NCBI GenBank assembly: GCA_041576975.1
Contig: JBFGJY010000072.1
Span: forward strand, 1-12,364
Length of the DNA stretch: 12,364 nucleotides
Direction: 5' to 3'
Origin: JBFGJY01 sp041576975
GTDB taxonomy: Bacteria > Pseudomonadota > Gammaproteobacteria > UBA4575
The position numbers and the translations under genes were made by a program. Under the pieces are notes generated by a model. The model had not been told where the DNA came from. It saw nothing but the letters and a program-made list of their open reading frames with translations, and made no database searches. Positions 1 through 6,377 of this stretch are shown here, piece after piece; the first letter of the stretch is position 1; each line of letters starts with the position of its first letter.

Positions 1-644
1 AATTCGCCCAATTAAGACTCGGTTTCCCTACGCCTTCCCTATGCGGTTAAGCTCGCCACTGAAAGTAAGTCGTTGACCCATTATACAAAAGGTACGCAGT
101 CACCCACCGAAGTGGGCTCCCACTGCTTGTATGCATACGGTTTCAGGTTCTATTTCACTCCCCTCACCGGGGTTCTTTTCACTTTTCCCTCACGGTACTA
201 GTTCGCTATCGGTCGGTAGAGAGTATTTAGCCTTGGAGGATGGTCCCCCCATGTTCAGACAGGATTTCACGTGTCCCGCCCTACTCGATTTTACTTGATC
301 TATGCTTTGGTATACCGGGCTATCACCGTCTTTGGCCACACTTTCCAGAGTGTTCTACTAGCAAACAACAAGCTTAAGGGCTGATCCCCGTTCGCTCGCC
401 GCTACTAAGGGAATATCGGTTGATTTCTTTTCCTTCGGGTACTTAGATGTTTCAGTTCCCCGAGTTCGCTTCACTATCCTATGAATTCAGATAGCGATGA
501 TCACCGAAGTGATCGGGTTTCCCCATTCGGACATCCCCGGGTAAGTGCTTGTTTGTCAGCTAACCGAGGCTTATCGCAGACTACCACGTCCTTCATCGCC
601 TTCTACCGCCTAGGCATCCACCGTATGCACTTATTCACTTGACC
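1..644 (-). rRNA. rrl: 23S ribosomal RNA, 5' part (partial)
   Basis: The reverse complement is the 5' part of a bacterial 23S rRNA. The mature 5' end is placed at 644 by the start GGTCAAGTGAATAAGTGC followed by the conserved GGTGGATGCC. Further in, the conserved blocks around the universal GGGGAACTGAAACATC and the stretch equivalent to CCGTGAGGGAAAGG are recognisable. The gene runs off the left edge, so only about the first 640 nt (domain I and the start of domain II) are present. I see no disruption in this part. It lies downstream of tRNA-Ile and tRNA-Ala on the same strand, the usual rrn order. Confidence 0.97.
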
Positions 645-709
645 ATATAACCTCAAACACCCTCACTCGATATTTTCATCAATAACTTCGTTGTAGTGTT
701 CGCGTACTG

Positions 710-762
710 CAGTCACATACAGGGAGTATGCTCCTTTGTTCGCTCAAACTACGCCTTGTTCT
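710..762. repeat. Hairpin-containing repeat, copy A
   Basis: The segment starts CAGTCACATAC, then a 5-nt loop, then GTATGCTCCTTTGTTC. It matches copy B at 1118-1171 over roughly 50 bases, with most differences in the hairpin loop. The core CATAC...GTATG pairs as a small hairpin. One copy lies in the Ala-23S spacer and the other in the Ile-Ala spacer, so either a spacer segment was duplicated or a small dispersed element inserted twice. Confidence 0.7.
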
Positions 763-899
763 TGTCGAAAATCTCTTCGTGAAGACAACAATCGAAATTG
801 CTGTATTGAGATTTTATGTCTGAATAAACGACAAAACTTGAGATAAAACATTTTAGTGATTTATCTATCGCCTAGTTGATTTCCAAATTTTTAAATATC

Positions 900-922
900 A
901 CTCTGAACATGTATTTCAGAGT
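900..922. other. Spacer hairpin (8-bp perfect stem)
   Basis: The arms ACTCTGAA (900-907) and TTCAGAGT (915-922) are perfectly complementary around a 7-nt loop. It sits next to the boxA-like stretch in the Ala-23S spacer. A role in rRNA processing is plausible but inferred. Confidence 0.6.
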
Positions 923-930
923 ACTGAGCG

Positions 931-971
931 ATCAGTGCTAATTATTCTGTAACAAAATAATTAGCACTGAT
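931..971. other. Spacer hairpin (16-bp perfect stem)
   Basis: The left arm at 931-946 (ATCAGTGCTAATTATT) is the exact reverse complement of 956-971, with a 9-nt loop. It ends 22 nt from the 3' end of tRNA-Ala. A 16-bp uninterrupted RNA helix here would be a good double-strand-specific RNase (RNase III-like) site separating tRNA-Ala from pre-23S. There is no U-run on the minus strand, so it is not an intrinsic terminator. Confidence 0.75.
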
Positions 972-993
972 TGATCCATATCAACTCAAAGTT

Positions 994-1069
994 TGGTGGA
1001 GCCAGGCGGGATCGAACCGCCGACCTCCTGCGTGCAAGGCAGGCGCTCTCCCAGCTGAGCTATGGCCCC
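994..1069 (-). tRNA. alaT: tRNA-Ala (anticodon TGC)
   Basis: The reverse complement gives a 76-nt cloverleaf starting GGGGCCATAGCTCAG and ending with an encoded CCA. The acceptor arms GGGGCCA and TGGCTCC pair, with one G-U. The anticodon TGC is the complement of 1034-1036, and the T-arm carries the GGTTCGATCC core. It lies between tRNA-Ile and 23S on the same strand, the standard position for rrn spacer tRNAs. Confidence 0.98.
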
Positions 1070-1117
1070 TCTACTCGTCTATTTTGTTTATTACGTTGTT
1101 GTGTCGTTTCCTCACAT

Positions 1118-1171
1118 CAGTCACATACCTTTATGTATGCTCCTTCGTTCAAAAACTCCGCGCCTCGTATT
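1118..1171. repeat. Hairpin-containing repeat, copy B
   Basis: This is the second copy of the element at 710-762. It starts CAGTCACATAC and continues, after a 6-nt loop, with GTATGCTCCTTCGTTC. The CATAC/GTATG hairpin stem is kept while the loop differs in sequence and length, as expected if the stem rather than the loop is under constraint. Confidence 0.7.
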
Positions 1172-1243
1172 AAACAAAATATCCTTCGTATACGCCCTCC
1201 TTCACACCTGAATTTCTTACTTTCGTTTCAGGTTAGGCAAATT

Positions 1244-1277
1244 GATTGCGTAGTGTATTTTTAATACATGAGCAATC
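1244..1277. other. Two-part hairpin flanking the tRNA-Ile 3' end
   Basis: The outer stem is GATTGC (1244-1249) with GCAATC (1272-1277). The inner stem is TGTATT with AATACA around a TTT loop, separated from the outer stem by a small internal loop. On the transcript it lies about 25 nt after the CCA end of tRNA-Ile, so it may be part of the processing signal between the two tRNAs. Confidence 0.5.
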
Positions 1278-1301
1278 ATCTCACACCACATGAAATGAAA
1301 G

Positions 1302-1378
<77 letters not shown>

Positions 1379-1462
1379 AAGACCTCGCACCATAATCAAA
1401 CCTTGTCAGGCTTACTCTGGGCCTTGCACTCCGCGAAAGTTACACTACTCCCGCATCTCAAC

Positions 1463-1540
1463 ATTCTTCCGGTCGGAATTCGACCTCACCCAACTTATCC
1501 ATATTCTGGGTATCGCACTCTAACCAACTATGCTAGAGAC
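1463..1540 (-). pseudogene. Degenerate tRNA-Ile-like relic
   Basis: The reverse complement shares two exact blocks with the intact tRNA-Ile nearby: the D-loop block AGTTGGTTAGAG and the anticodon/variable block GGGTGAGGTCG, with ATAAG between them as in the Ile anticodon loop. The anticodon loop is expanded to about 14 nt, the T-arm is reduced to a GGTCG/CGACC stem with a 5-nt loop, and the acceptor stem does not pair where it should. It therefore cannot be a working tRNA. It is most simply a decayed duplicate of the spacer tRNA-Ile; a tRNA-like leader structure is the alternative. Confidence 0.5.
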
Positions 1541-1682
1541 ACTAAATCTTTCACTAGTCTAACGCCCAGTGCTAATTCGGCCATAAATTCGTAGCGCCTA
1601 TGCACATACTCGTTCGCCAGTATTCTAGTGTTAACTTACTACAAGCGAATCAAGGGATACACCTTACTTCGGGTAACCCATT

Positions 1683-1712
1683 ATTTTACAGTTTATTCTG
1701 GGATTAGGGCAA
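1683..1712 (-). promoter_or_regulatory. Possible rrn P2 promoter
   Basis: On the minus strand TTGCCC (1712-1707) and TAAAAT (1688-1683) are separated by 18 bp, just downstream of P1. Tandem promoters are usual for rrn operons, but this match is weaker than P1. Confidence 0.35.
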
Positions 1713-1730
1713 TGACTTTTGCGACGCGCG

Positions 1731-1758
1731 ATTATAATATGAATGTAGGCAAGGTCAA
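1731..1758 (-). promoter_or_regulatory. rrn P1-type promoter
   Basis: On the minus strand TTGACC (1758-1753) is followed after 16 bp by a perfect TATAAT (1736-1731), then a GC-rich discriminator CGCGCGTCGC. A 16-bp spacer with a GC discriminator is the classic architecture of stringently controlled, growth-rate-regulated rRNA promoters. It fires toward tRNA-Ile, tRNA-Ala and 23S. Its upstream region overlaps the end of the lipoprotein gene that stops at 1776, so there is no room for a separate long activator region. Confidence 0.75.
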
Positions 1759-1773
1759 TCACTTAGAGTGATT
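1757..1773. other. Small hairpin after the lipoprotein gene
   Basis: AATCACT and AGTGATT pair perfectly (7 bp) around a 3-nt loop, directly after the lipoprotein stop and overlapping the -35 of the rrn promoter. There is no T-run on either side, so termination here would be weak. It could equally be a protein-binding palindrome. Confidence 0.35.
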
Positions 1774-1775
1774 TA

Positions 1776-2480
1776 TCAGCGAAATTCGACTAAATTCATT
1801 TCAACCGTACCACCATATACATGATTAGAATCCACATCCTCAAATCTGATCAACTTTACTAGCCCTACACCTGGGGCATACCACTCATCTGTAGTGAATT
1901 TCACCTCATCTTGAGCTATCGTCAATATCCTTCCAATATCCACAGCAGCAGTTCCTTGAATATGGAGACATTTCTTAAACACACCAGCTTTTGTTTTCAC
2001 TTCTTCATCGACTGAGATGATTTTATAAGTCATAGGAAAATGAACGATTCTACGAAGTTCGTAATTAGTCGGAAACGGACGATCGAGTAAGTAGGGTTGT
2101 CCAGCATGGATCCAACTTGTGCCGGGTACAAGTGGCCCTTTTATTACATAACGATTTTCTTCATCAAATTCAGCTTTTAATTCCGCTGCAGTGCGTTTTG
2201 CAATTCTGCGCACATCTAGGTTTTCTTTTACAAAGTAGTAGTCCGTTCCTAAACTTGTTCGACGGACATATAGATCTTTTTGATCTATTGTTCGCTTACC
2301 CAGGTTTTTAATGGCCAAGGTTTCCTTATTTTTGTAATGGGGGGTGACACTAGAAACTTGGTAATGCCAGGTACGGCCTTTTTCTAAGGGAAAGTACGCA
2401 CCTGAATCCGTATCACAGGATTGTAAAAAAATAGCAAATGTGAATACAACAAAAACCAGATGGCATTTTTCTGCAAACAT
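1776..2480 (-). CDS. Predicted lipoprotein, last gene of the ExbB/ExbD-like cluster
   Basis: This encodes a 234-residue protein. It has a short N-terminus, a hydrophobic stretch (about residues 8-20) and the lipobox-like LQSC with Cys22 as the lipidated residue, so it should be anchored in the envelope. Gln at -2 is not ideal. Asp at +2 would favour inner-membrane retention under the E. coli rule. The mature part opens with YFPLEKGRTWHYQV, a pattern common in small beta-rich lipoproteins, and is otherwise unrecognised. Its ATG directly abuts the stop of the upstream two-TM gene, so the two are almost certainly co-transcribed. Function is unknown; a partner or outer target of the ExbB/ExbD-like channel is an inference from context. 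Confidence 0.8.
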   Translation of the reverse strand: MFAEKCHLVFVVFTFAIFLQSCDTDSGAYFPLEKGRTWHYQVSSVTPHYKNKETLAIKNLGKRTIDQKDLYVRRTSLGTDYYFVKENLDVRRIAKRTAAELKAEFDEENRYVIKGPLVPGTSWIHAGQPYLLDRPFPTNYELRRIVHFPMTYKIISVDEEVKTKAGVFKKCLHIQGTAAVDIGRILTIAQDEVKFTTDEWYAPGVGLVKLIRFEDVDSNHVYGGTVEMNLVEFR

Positions 2481-2993
2481 CTACTTTTCTGGTAACTTTG
2501 GATCTGGCAAATCAAAAATAACAATCCGTTCTAACTGCTGAACAGTATATTGTGACTTTGAAAGCTCGTTTGGGGGATCAATATCTTCTATGCGCCCCAT
2601 CTGAGTGATACCTCGTCGCATTCGCCAATTTGCTTTTTCCAATTCTTCATGCAATTTCGGTGAATAATCAACACGATATGCACGCGGATTTTTATCGGGA
2701 TAGCTATCATTAATTGCAGCCACCCACATAAATATTTCACCCTTACCTTTACTATTTTTATCAGGTTCAACCACTCTGGAAGCAATCATTACAAATTCCT
2801 CTGGCAACTCCCTTTCAGTCGGCCATCCCAACATTCCATTTAGTGCATTATGTGTAGCAAAGAAAAATCCTCCAACTAAAAGCGTTGTGCTAACTTTCAC
2901 CCATACTGGCACGCTGGAATATATATACAGACCAATCAACAAAACGGCTAACGCTGTGTACGTGACACTTAGAAGTAAAATAGACTCATTCAT
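2481..2993 (-). CDS. Two-TM membrane protein of unknown function
   Basis: This encodes 170 residues. Two hydrophobic segments lie at about residues 5-26 and 31-50, followed by a soluble tail of about 115 residues with many charged residues and a Pro-rich C-terminus. I do not recognise the family. The start ATG overlaps the stop of the upstream ExbD-like gene in an ATGA arrangement, and the stop abuts the lipoprotein gene, which implies translational coupling and a shared complex. Hairpin-type topology would place the tail on the same side as the N-terminus, but which side cannot be decided from sequence. It is probably an accessory subunit of the channel cluster. Confidence 0.8.
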   Translation of the reverse strand: MNESILLLSVTYTALAVLLIGLYIYSSVPVWVKVSTTLLVGGFFFATHNALNGMLGWPTERELPEEFVMIASRVVEPDKNSKGKGEIFMWVAAINDSYPDKNPRAYRVDYSPKLHEELEKANWRMRRGITQMGRIEDIDPPNELSKSQYTVQQLERIVIFDLPDPKLPEK

Positions 2994-3601
2994 CCTGCTG
3001 TTCGCAAAGTAACTATATTTTTTTGCAAAGTGCTGACATTTCTCACTTTGCCTTGTTTAGTGACATAAAAGCGAACAGCCGTCTTCTCTGCACCTACCTT
3101 TGGTAAGTTGATCGTACCGTAGTAGACCACTTCTAATTTGGGATTCACTTTCACTACACGCACCTCGGCACTCACTGATTGATTACTGATTGACTTGTAG
3201 TAATGCAAATTAACTACATATTCGCCAGCCACAAAACTTCGTAACGTAACAACTTCTTGATTAAGTGGATTTACAATTTCCTGACCATTTACCAATATCG
3301 TGTCATTAGATAAACCGCGATCATCACGATCTAAATGCATAAAACCTTCTTCAGGATTACGAAACCAAACTAAACTTCCTGAGGGGTCCTCTACCCAAGT
3401 ATCGATATCATCCGGATTATTATCTGGCCATTTTGTCGTAATGATGAACTCTGCTTTGGGATCAATAATTCCTTCTTTTGCAGGCGGATGAATAAATATA
3501 ACTACGATAAAAAAAAGTAGCGTAAATGCGATTAAAACATTGAATAGCAGATCTGTGAAAGGATCTTGCTCAACTTTACGTCGCGGCCGACCGATCGCCA
3601 T
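2990..3601 (-). CDS. ExbD/TolR-like protein with an enlarged periplasmic domain
   Basis: This encodes 203 residues. The N-terminus is short and basic (GRPRRK) and is followed by EQDPFTDLLFNVLIAF, a single TM (about 17-37) carrying Asp17 near its cytoplasmic end. Such an Asp is the proton-binding residue of ExbD/TolR/MotB-type anchors. The remaining roughly 165 residues are beta-rich and unlike the short ExbD/TolR domain. They contain DDIDTWVEDPSGSLVWF and HLDRDDRGLSND, reminiscent of the D-x-D-x-W-V-x-D-P-x-G segments of DUF2135/YfaP-like carbohydrate-type beta domains (a resemblance by eye). A strong GGGAGGA Shine-Dalgarno site lies 10 nt before the ATG. It overlaps the ExbB-like gene by 26 nt. 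Confidence 0.82.
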   Translation of the reverse strand: MAIGRPRRKVEQDPFTDLLFNVLIAFTLLFFIVVIFIHPPAKEGIIDPKAEFIITTKWPDNNPDDIDTWVEDPSGSLVWFRNPEEGFMHLDRDDRGLSNDTILVNGQEIVNPLNQEVVTLRSFVAGEYVVNLHYYKSISNQSVSAEVRVVKVNPKLEVVYYGTINLPKVGAEKTAVRFYVTKQGKVRNVSTLQKNIVTLRTAG

Positions 3602-4346
3602 TTAACGTTATTCCTCCCCCATTGTTATATAAATGTACATTGGCAAAATGAACGGCCAAACTGACTAATCGATCAGCAGCACGATCTAGCATCAAGTACT
3701 GAAATCCAAGTAACATACTTCCAACTAAACCAACAAGTGTCGTCGTCAGTGCAACGCCCATACCAACTGCCATTTTAGCGATGACCTCCTGAAGATCCGC
3801 AAATTCAATTGAACTAATGTCTGCTACTGAAGTGAGCATTAACACAAACCCCACCACCGTACCAAGTAAGCCTAGCTTGATTAATAAGTTAGCAAAAAAC
3901 CAACCGGTTTCATGTTGCCCACTCGCTTGTTCTGCCAAAACACTCATTAGTTGAGAAGAGGTTTGTTGTTCGCTTTCATTCAAAGATTGTTGATTTTTTC
4001 TCAACATATCCAATAAAAATCGTGACACTAAAGATTCGTTTATTTCTCTATCGTTGAACAGCAACAAGTCGTTTTCCAACTTGATACTAACTCCCTTGCC
4101 TTTGGAGCTTATTAATGCCGCTTCATTTAGTTGTTTGGAGAGATACCAGACACGTAGCGCGCAATGTACAGTACCACCCAAAAAAATTAATCCTATAATA
4201 ACCGAAATGCGTGTGGGGTCATTCTGGAACACAAGAACTAAAAAGCCATATTCCCACGCCAGCCACAAGACGAACACCAGCGTGACCATAAATAACAACC
4301 ATTGCAGGAATAAATAGTGACGAGGAAAATCATCAAGCTTACGCAT
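3576..4346 (-). CDS. MotA/TolQ/ExbB family proton-channel protein
   Basis: This encodes 256 residues from the ATG at 4346; an in-frame TTG four codons earlier (4358) is possible, and neither start has a clear ribosome binding site. Hydrophobic segments lie at about 11-40, 48-70, 155-176 and 190-218. The two C-terminal ones carry the family signature: LIKLGLLGTVVGFVLML, then MAVGMGVALTTTLVGLVGS, followed by the amphipathic DRAADRLVSL helix. The Thr-rich stretch (201-203) is where family members line the proton path with hydroxyl residues. The family forms pentamers around a dimer of the ExbD-like partner and converts proton flow into mechanical work. The partner is encoded immediately downstream. 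With no TonB, TolA or flagellar gene nearby, the target is unknown. Confidence 0.88.
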   Translation of the reverse strand: MRKLDDFPRHYLFLQWLLFMVTLVFVLWLAWEYGFLVLVFQNDPTRISVIIGLIFLGGTVHCALRVWYLSKQLNEAALISSKGKGVSIKLENDLLLFNDREINESLVSRFLLDMLRKNQQSLNESEQQTSSQLMSVLAEQASGQHETGWFFANLLIKLGLLGTVVGFVLMLTSVADISSIEFADLQEVIAKMAVGMGVALTTTLVGLVGSMLLGFQYLMLDRAADRLVSLAVHFANVHLYNNGGGITLNGDRSAAT

Positions 4347-4358
4347 AGCAAATATCAA

Positions 4359-4504
4359 ATGTTAATTGACAAAAGTACATTGATTAAAAGCCATAACTTG
4401 AACCTATCTGCGTCAATCTGTATCTAATAGGAATATTAGCAATCTGTGATCAATTAGAATAGGGTAAAGATATAAAACCAACAATATCTTCGTAGGTAAT
4501 TGCA
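4359..4504. promoter_or_regulatory. Divergent regulatory region between the ExbB-like and nitroreductase genes
   Basis: This intergenic region must hold promoters for both divergent operons. It contains the perfect inverted repeat CTAATA-GGAA-TATTAG (4424-4439), flanked by two direct copies of CAATCTGT (4414-4421 and 4440-4447). A TTGAAC near 4399 could serve as a -35 toward the nitroreductase gene, with TCTAAT as -10, but the 19-bp spacing is poor. The paired repeats look like a regulator site; no regulator gene is in the window. Confidence 0.4.
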
Positions 4505-5110
4505 ATGGATTACAATGCTTCATTCTCTATTGACTATAGTCAACGTGACCCTCTTTCAGGTGTTGATGAAATTTTTTATAAAAGGTGGTCACCCAGATCC
4601 TTCAAAAAAGTAGACTTGCCGGAAAAAACGATCAGCGCTATTTTTGACGCAGCACGTTGGTCACCCTCATGTTTTAACGCTCAACCTTGGCGATTCATAA
4701 CTACAACCACTGGGCCGACATTCTCAAAATTTCTAAGATTGCTCTCTGAAAAAAACCAGCTTTGGGCTAAAAACGCCAGCATCTTGGGATTTATTTATAG
4801 CAAAAACGAATTTGATCATGCAGCGCGAATCAATCAAATGGCACCTTTTGATTGTGGTGCCGCGTGGATGGCAATGACGATACAAGCTCGAATGTATGGC
4901 TTATATACTCACGCAATGGCAGGCATTGACCGAGAGGCAACATATCAGGCACTCAATATTGATAAAGAAAAGTATACCGTGCAGTGTGGGTTTGTAATAG
5001 GCGTAGTGGATAACCCCGAAAAACTTACACAAGACTTTGTTACAAAGGAAAAGCCCTCACCACGCAAATCACTCTCTGCAACATGGTTTACAGATTCATT
5101 CTCTGAATAA
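4505..5110 (+). CDS. Nitroreductase-family FMN oxidoreductase
   Basis: This encodes 201 residues. It carries the nitroreductase-fold landmarks: RWSPRSF (27-33) for the FMN phosphate region, AARWSPSCFNAQPWRF (49-64) as the N-terminal core, the helix DCGAAWMAMTIQARMYGLYTH (116-136), and the C-terminal strand GFVIGVVDNPEKL (162-174). Such enzymes are flavin-dependent NAD(P)H oxidoreductases and dimerise. The physiological substrate cannot be told from sequence. There is no signal peptide, so it is cytoplasmic. Only 16 nt separate it from the downstream ABC binding-protein gene, so it probably leads that operon. A role in quinone, aldehyde or cofactor reduction for alcohol oxidation is conceivable but inferred. 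Confidence 0.85.
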   Translation: MDYNASFSIDYSQRDPLSGVDEIFYKRWSPRSFKKVDLPEKTISAIFDAARWSPSCFNAQPWRFITTTTGPTFSKFLRLLSEKNQLWAKNASILGFIYSKNEFDHAARINQMAPFDCGAAWMAMTIQARMYGLYTHAMAGIDREATYQALNIDKEKYTVQCGFVIGVVDNPEKLTQDFVTKEKPSPRKSLSATWFTDSFSE

Positions 5111-5126
5111 ATAAATTTTAAATAAG

Positions 5127-6347
5127 ATGAATAAATTGAAAACTATTTATTGTTTAAAAGTATGCCGATATTTTTTATGTGTGCTATTCGTGGTTTTTAT
5201 TACGTGCGGTACTCTGTCAAACACAGTAGCTAAAGAAAATAATGTTTCAGTAGTAGAGATTGGTTTTCTCAAACAACTACGTGAAAAGCTGCCTAAACTA
5301 TCGAATCTTGAATTGCCGCCAGATGACGATGGAGTTTTGGGTGGGGAACAAGGAGTGATTGATAACAATGGTACTGGACAATTTCTTAATCAGAAATTTA
5401 CATTCACATCCAAAATTTTAGATGTGGACGATGATCCTGAAACCGCTTTTAAAGAACTATACGAAAAAGGCATACGTCACTTTATAACGGATCTTTCATT
5501 GCATGCATTATTAAAACTATCAGACAGCACCGTAGGGAAACAGGCTTGGTTTTATAACATTGGAGCAAGTGAAGATTTATTACGCACGCAAGAATGTCGT
5601 GCAAATATTTTGCACTTCGTGCCAAGCTATGCGATGAAAGCGGATGCACTTGCACAATATCTAATCGCTAAACGTTGGAAAGAATGGTTCCTCGTTATTG
5701 GTCGCCGTGAAGCTGACCGTGAATTTGCCTCAGCAGTACGCCGTGCAGCGAAAAAATTCGGCGGCAAAATTATTGTAGAAAAAGTTTGGGAGTATGGGCC
5801 TGATGCAAGGCGCACCGCGCAAGCAGATGTACCGGTATTTACACAAAAAATTGACTACGATGTGTTAATCGTAGCGGATGTCGTTGGAGAATTCGGCGAA
5901 TACCTAATGTATCGCACCTGGGAGCCCAAGATTGTTGCTGGCACTCAAGGACTCATTCCCGTTACGTGGCACCGCACTCATGAAATTTGGGGCGCAGCGC
6001 AGATGCAAAGTCGTTTTTTGAAAAATTACAATCGTCGCATGTCTGAGCAAGAATACAATGTTTGGTCAGCCATTCGCGCGATTGGTGAAGCCGCTACCCG
6101 TACACAATCGGTTGATGCCTCGGCAATGGCAACGTACCTTCGGAGTGAAAATTTTGAACTTGCTGGATACAAAGGGCAAAAAATGACATTTCGAACATGG
6201 AATGGTCAACTGCGACAACCAATTCTACTTGTTTGGGCCAAGTCGCTTGTATCTGTCTCTCCCCAACCACAGTTTTTACATCAACATTCGCAATTAGATT
6301 CACTTGGTTATGATGAACCTGAATCAAAATGCAGACTGCAGCACTAA
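5127..6347 (+). CDS. pedA1: PQQ-dependent alcohol dehydrogenase-associated ABC substrate-binding protein
   Basis: This encodes 406 residues with a signal peptide (hydrophobic core about 16-30, cleavage near TVA-KEN, residue 35), so it is periplasmic. The mature part is a type I periplasmic-binding fold (Leu/Ile/Val-binding-like). EIGFLKQ near the N-terminus and the C-terminal LRQPILLVWAKSLVSVSPQ, followed by HQHSQLDSLGYDEPESKC, are hallmarks of the family found beside PQQ alcohol dehydrogenases. The order binding protein, YVTN propeller, ATPase, ABC-2 permease matches pedA1A2BC of Pseudomonas putida, reported to be needed for growth at low lanthanide levels. The ligand is unproven. The leader before the ATG has only a weak AATAAG ribosome site, suggesting coupling to the nitroreductase gene. 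Confidence 0.85.
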   Translation: MNKLKTIYCLKVCRYFLCVLFVVFITCGTLSNTVAKENNVSVVEIGFLKQLREKLPKLSNLELPPDDDGVLGGEQGVIDNNGTGQFLNQKFTFTSKILDVDDDPETAFKELYEKGIRHFITDLSLHALLKLSDSTVGKQAWFYNIGASEDLLRTQECRANILHFVPSYAMKADALAQYLIAKRWKEWFLVIGRREADREFASAVRRAAKKFGGKIIVEKVWEYGPDARRTAQADVPVFTQKIDYDVLIVADVVGEFGEYLMYRTWEPKIVAGTQGLIPVTWHRTHEIWGAAQMQSRFLKNYNRRMSEQEYNVWSAIRAIGEAATRTQSVDASAMATYLRSENFELAGYKGQKMTFRTWNGQLRQPILLVWAKSLVSVSPQPQFLHQHSQLDSLGYDEPESKCRLQH

Positions 6348-6377
6348 TTTATATACAACTTTATTTAATTTAAAAAT

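Larger units (their letters stand above)
645..993 (-). other. Internal transcribed spacer between tRNA-Ala and 23S
   Basis: This 349-nt spacer has no gene. Read on the minus strand, the stretch at about 881-900 (TATTTAAAAATTTGGAAATC) resembles the boxA region of enterobacterial rrn spacers (TGCTCTTTAACAATTTGGAAA), but the boxA core itself is weak. It also contains two strong hairpins (900-922 and 931-971) and one copy of a hairpin repeat (710-762), listed separately. It is expected to be transcribed and trimmed away during rRNA and tRNA maturation. Confidence 0.8.
1070..1301 (-). other. Spacer between tRNA-Ile and tRNA-Ala
   Basis: This is a 232-nt non-coding spacer, much longer than the roughly 40 nt of E. 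coli. It holds copy B of the hairpin repeat, a 7-bp hairpin (ACCTGAA 1206-1212 with 1227-1233) and a two-part hairpin at 1244-1277 close to the tRNA-Ile 3' end. Reading frames that cross it also run through the tRNAs and look non-genic. Confidence 0.75.
1379..1730 (-). other. rrn leader-like region with no 16S gene
   Basis: This stretch of about 350 nt lies between the rrn-type promoter and tRNA-Ile, where roughly 1.5 kb of 16S rRNA would be expected. None of the universal 16S blocks is present, including the 3' GGATCACCTCCTT. On the minus strand 1390-1402 reads GGTTTGATTATGG, close to the 16S 5' end AGTTTGATCATGG, about 320 nt from the predicted transcription start, a normal leader length. 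A tRNA-Ile-like relic lies at about 1463-1540. CACTAG and CTAGTG at about 1625 and 1555 form a long-range inverted repeat. Confidence 0.6.

Noticed and set aside
1390..1740. A normal but diverged 16S rRNA gene
   Set aside because: The space is only about 350 nt and lacks the conserved 16S core blocks and the anti-Shine-Dalgarno 3' end.
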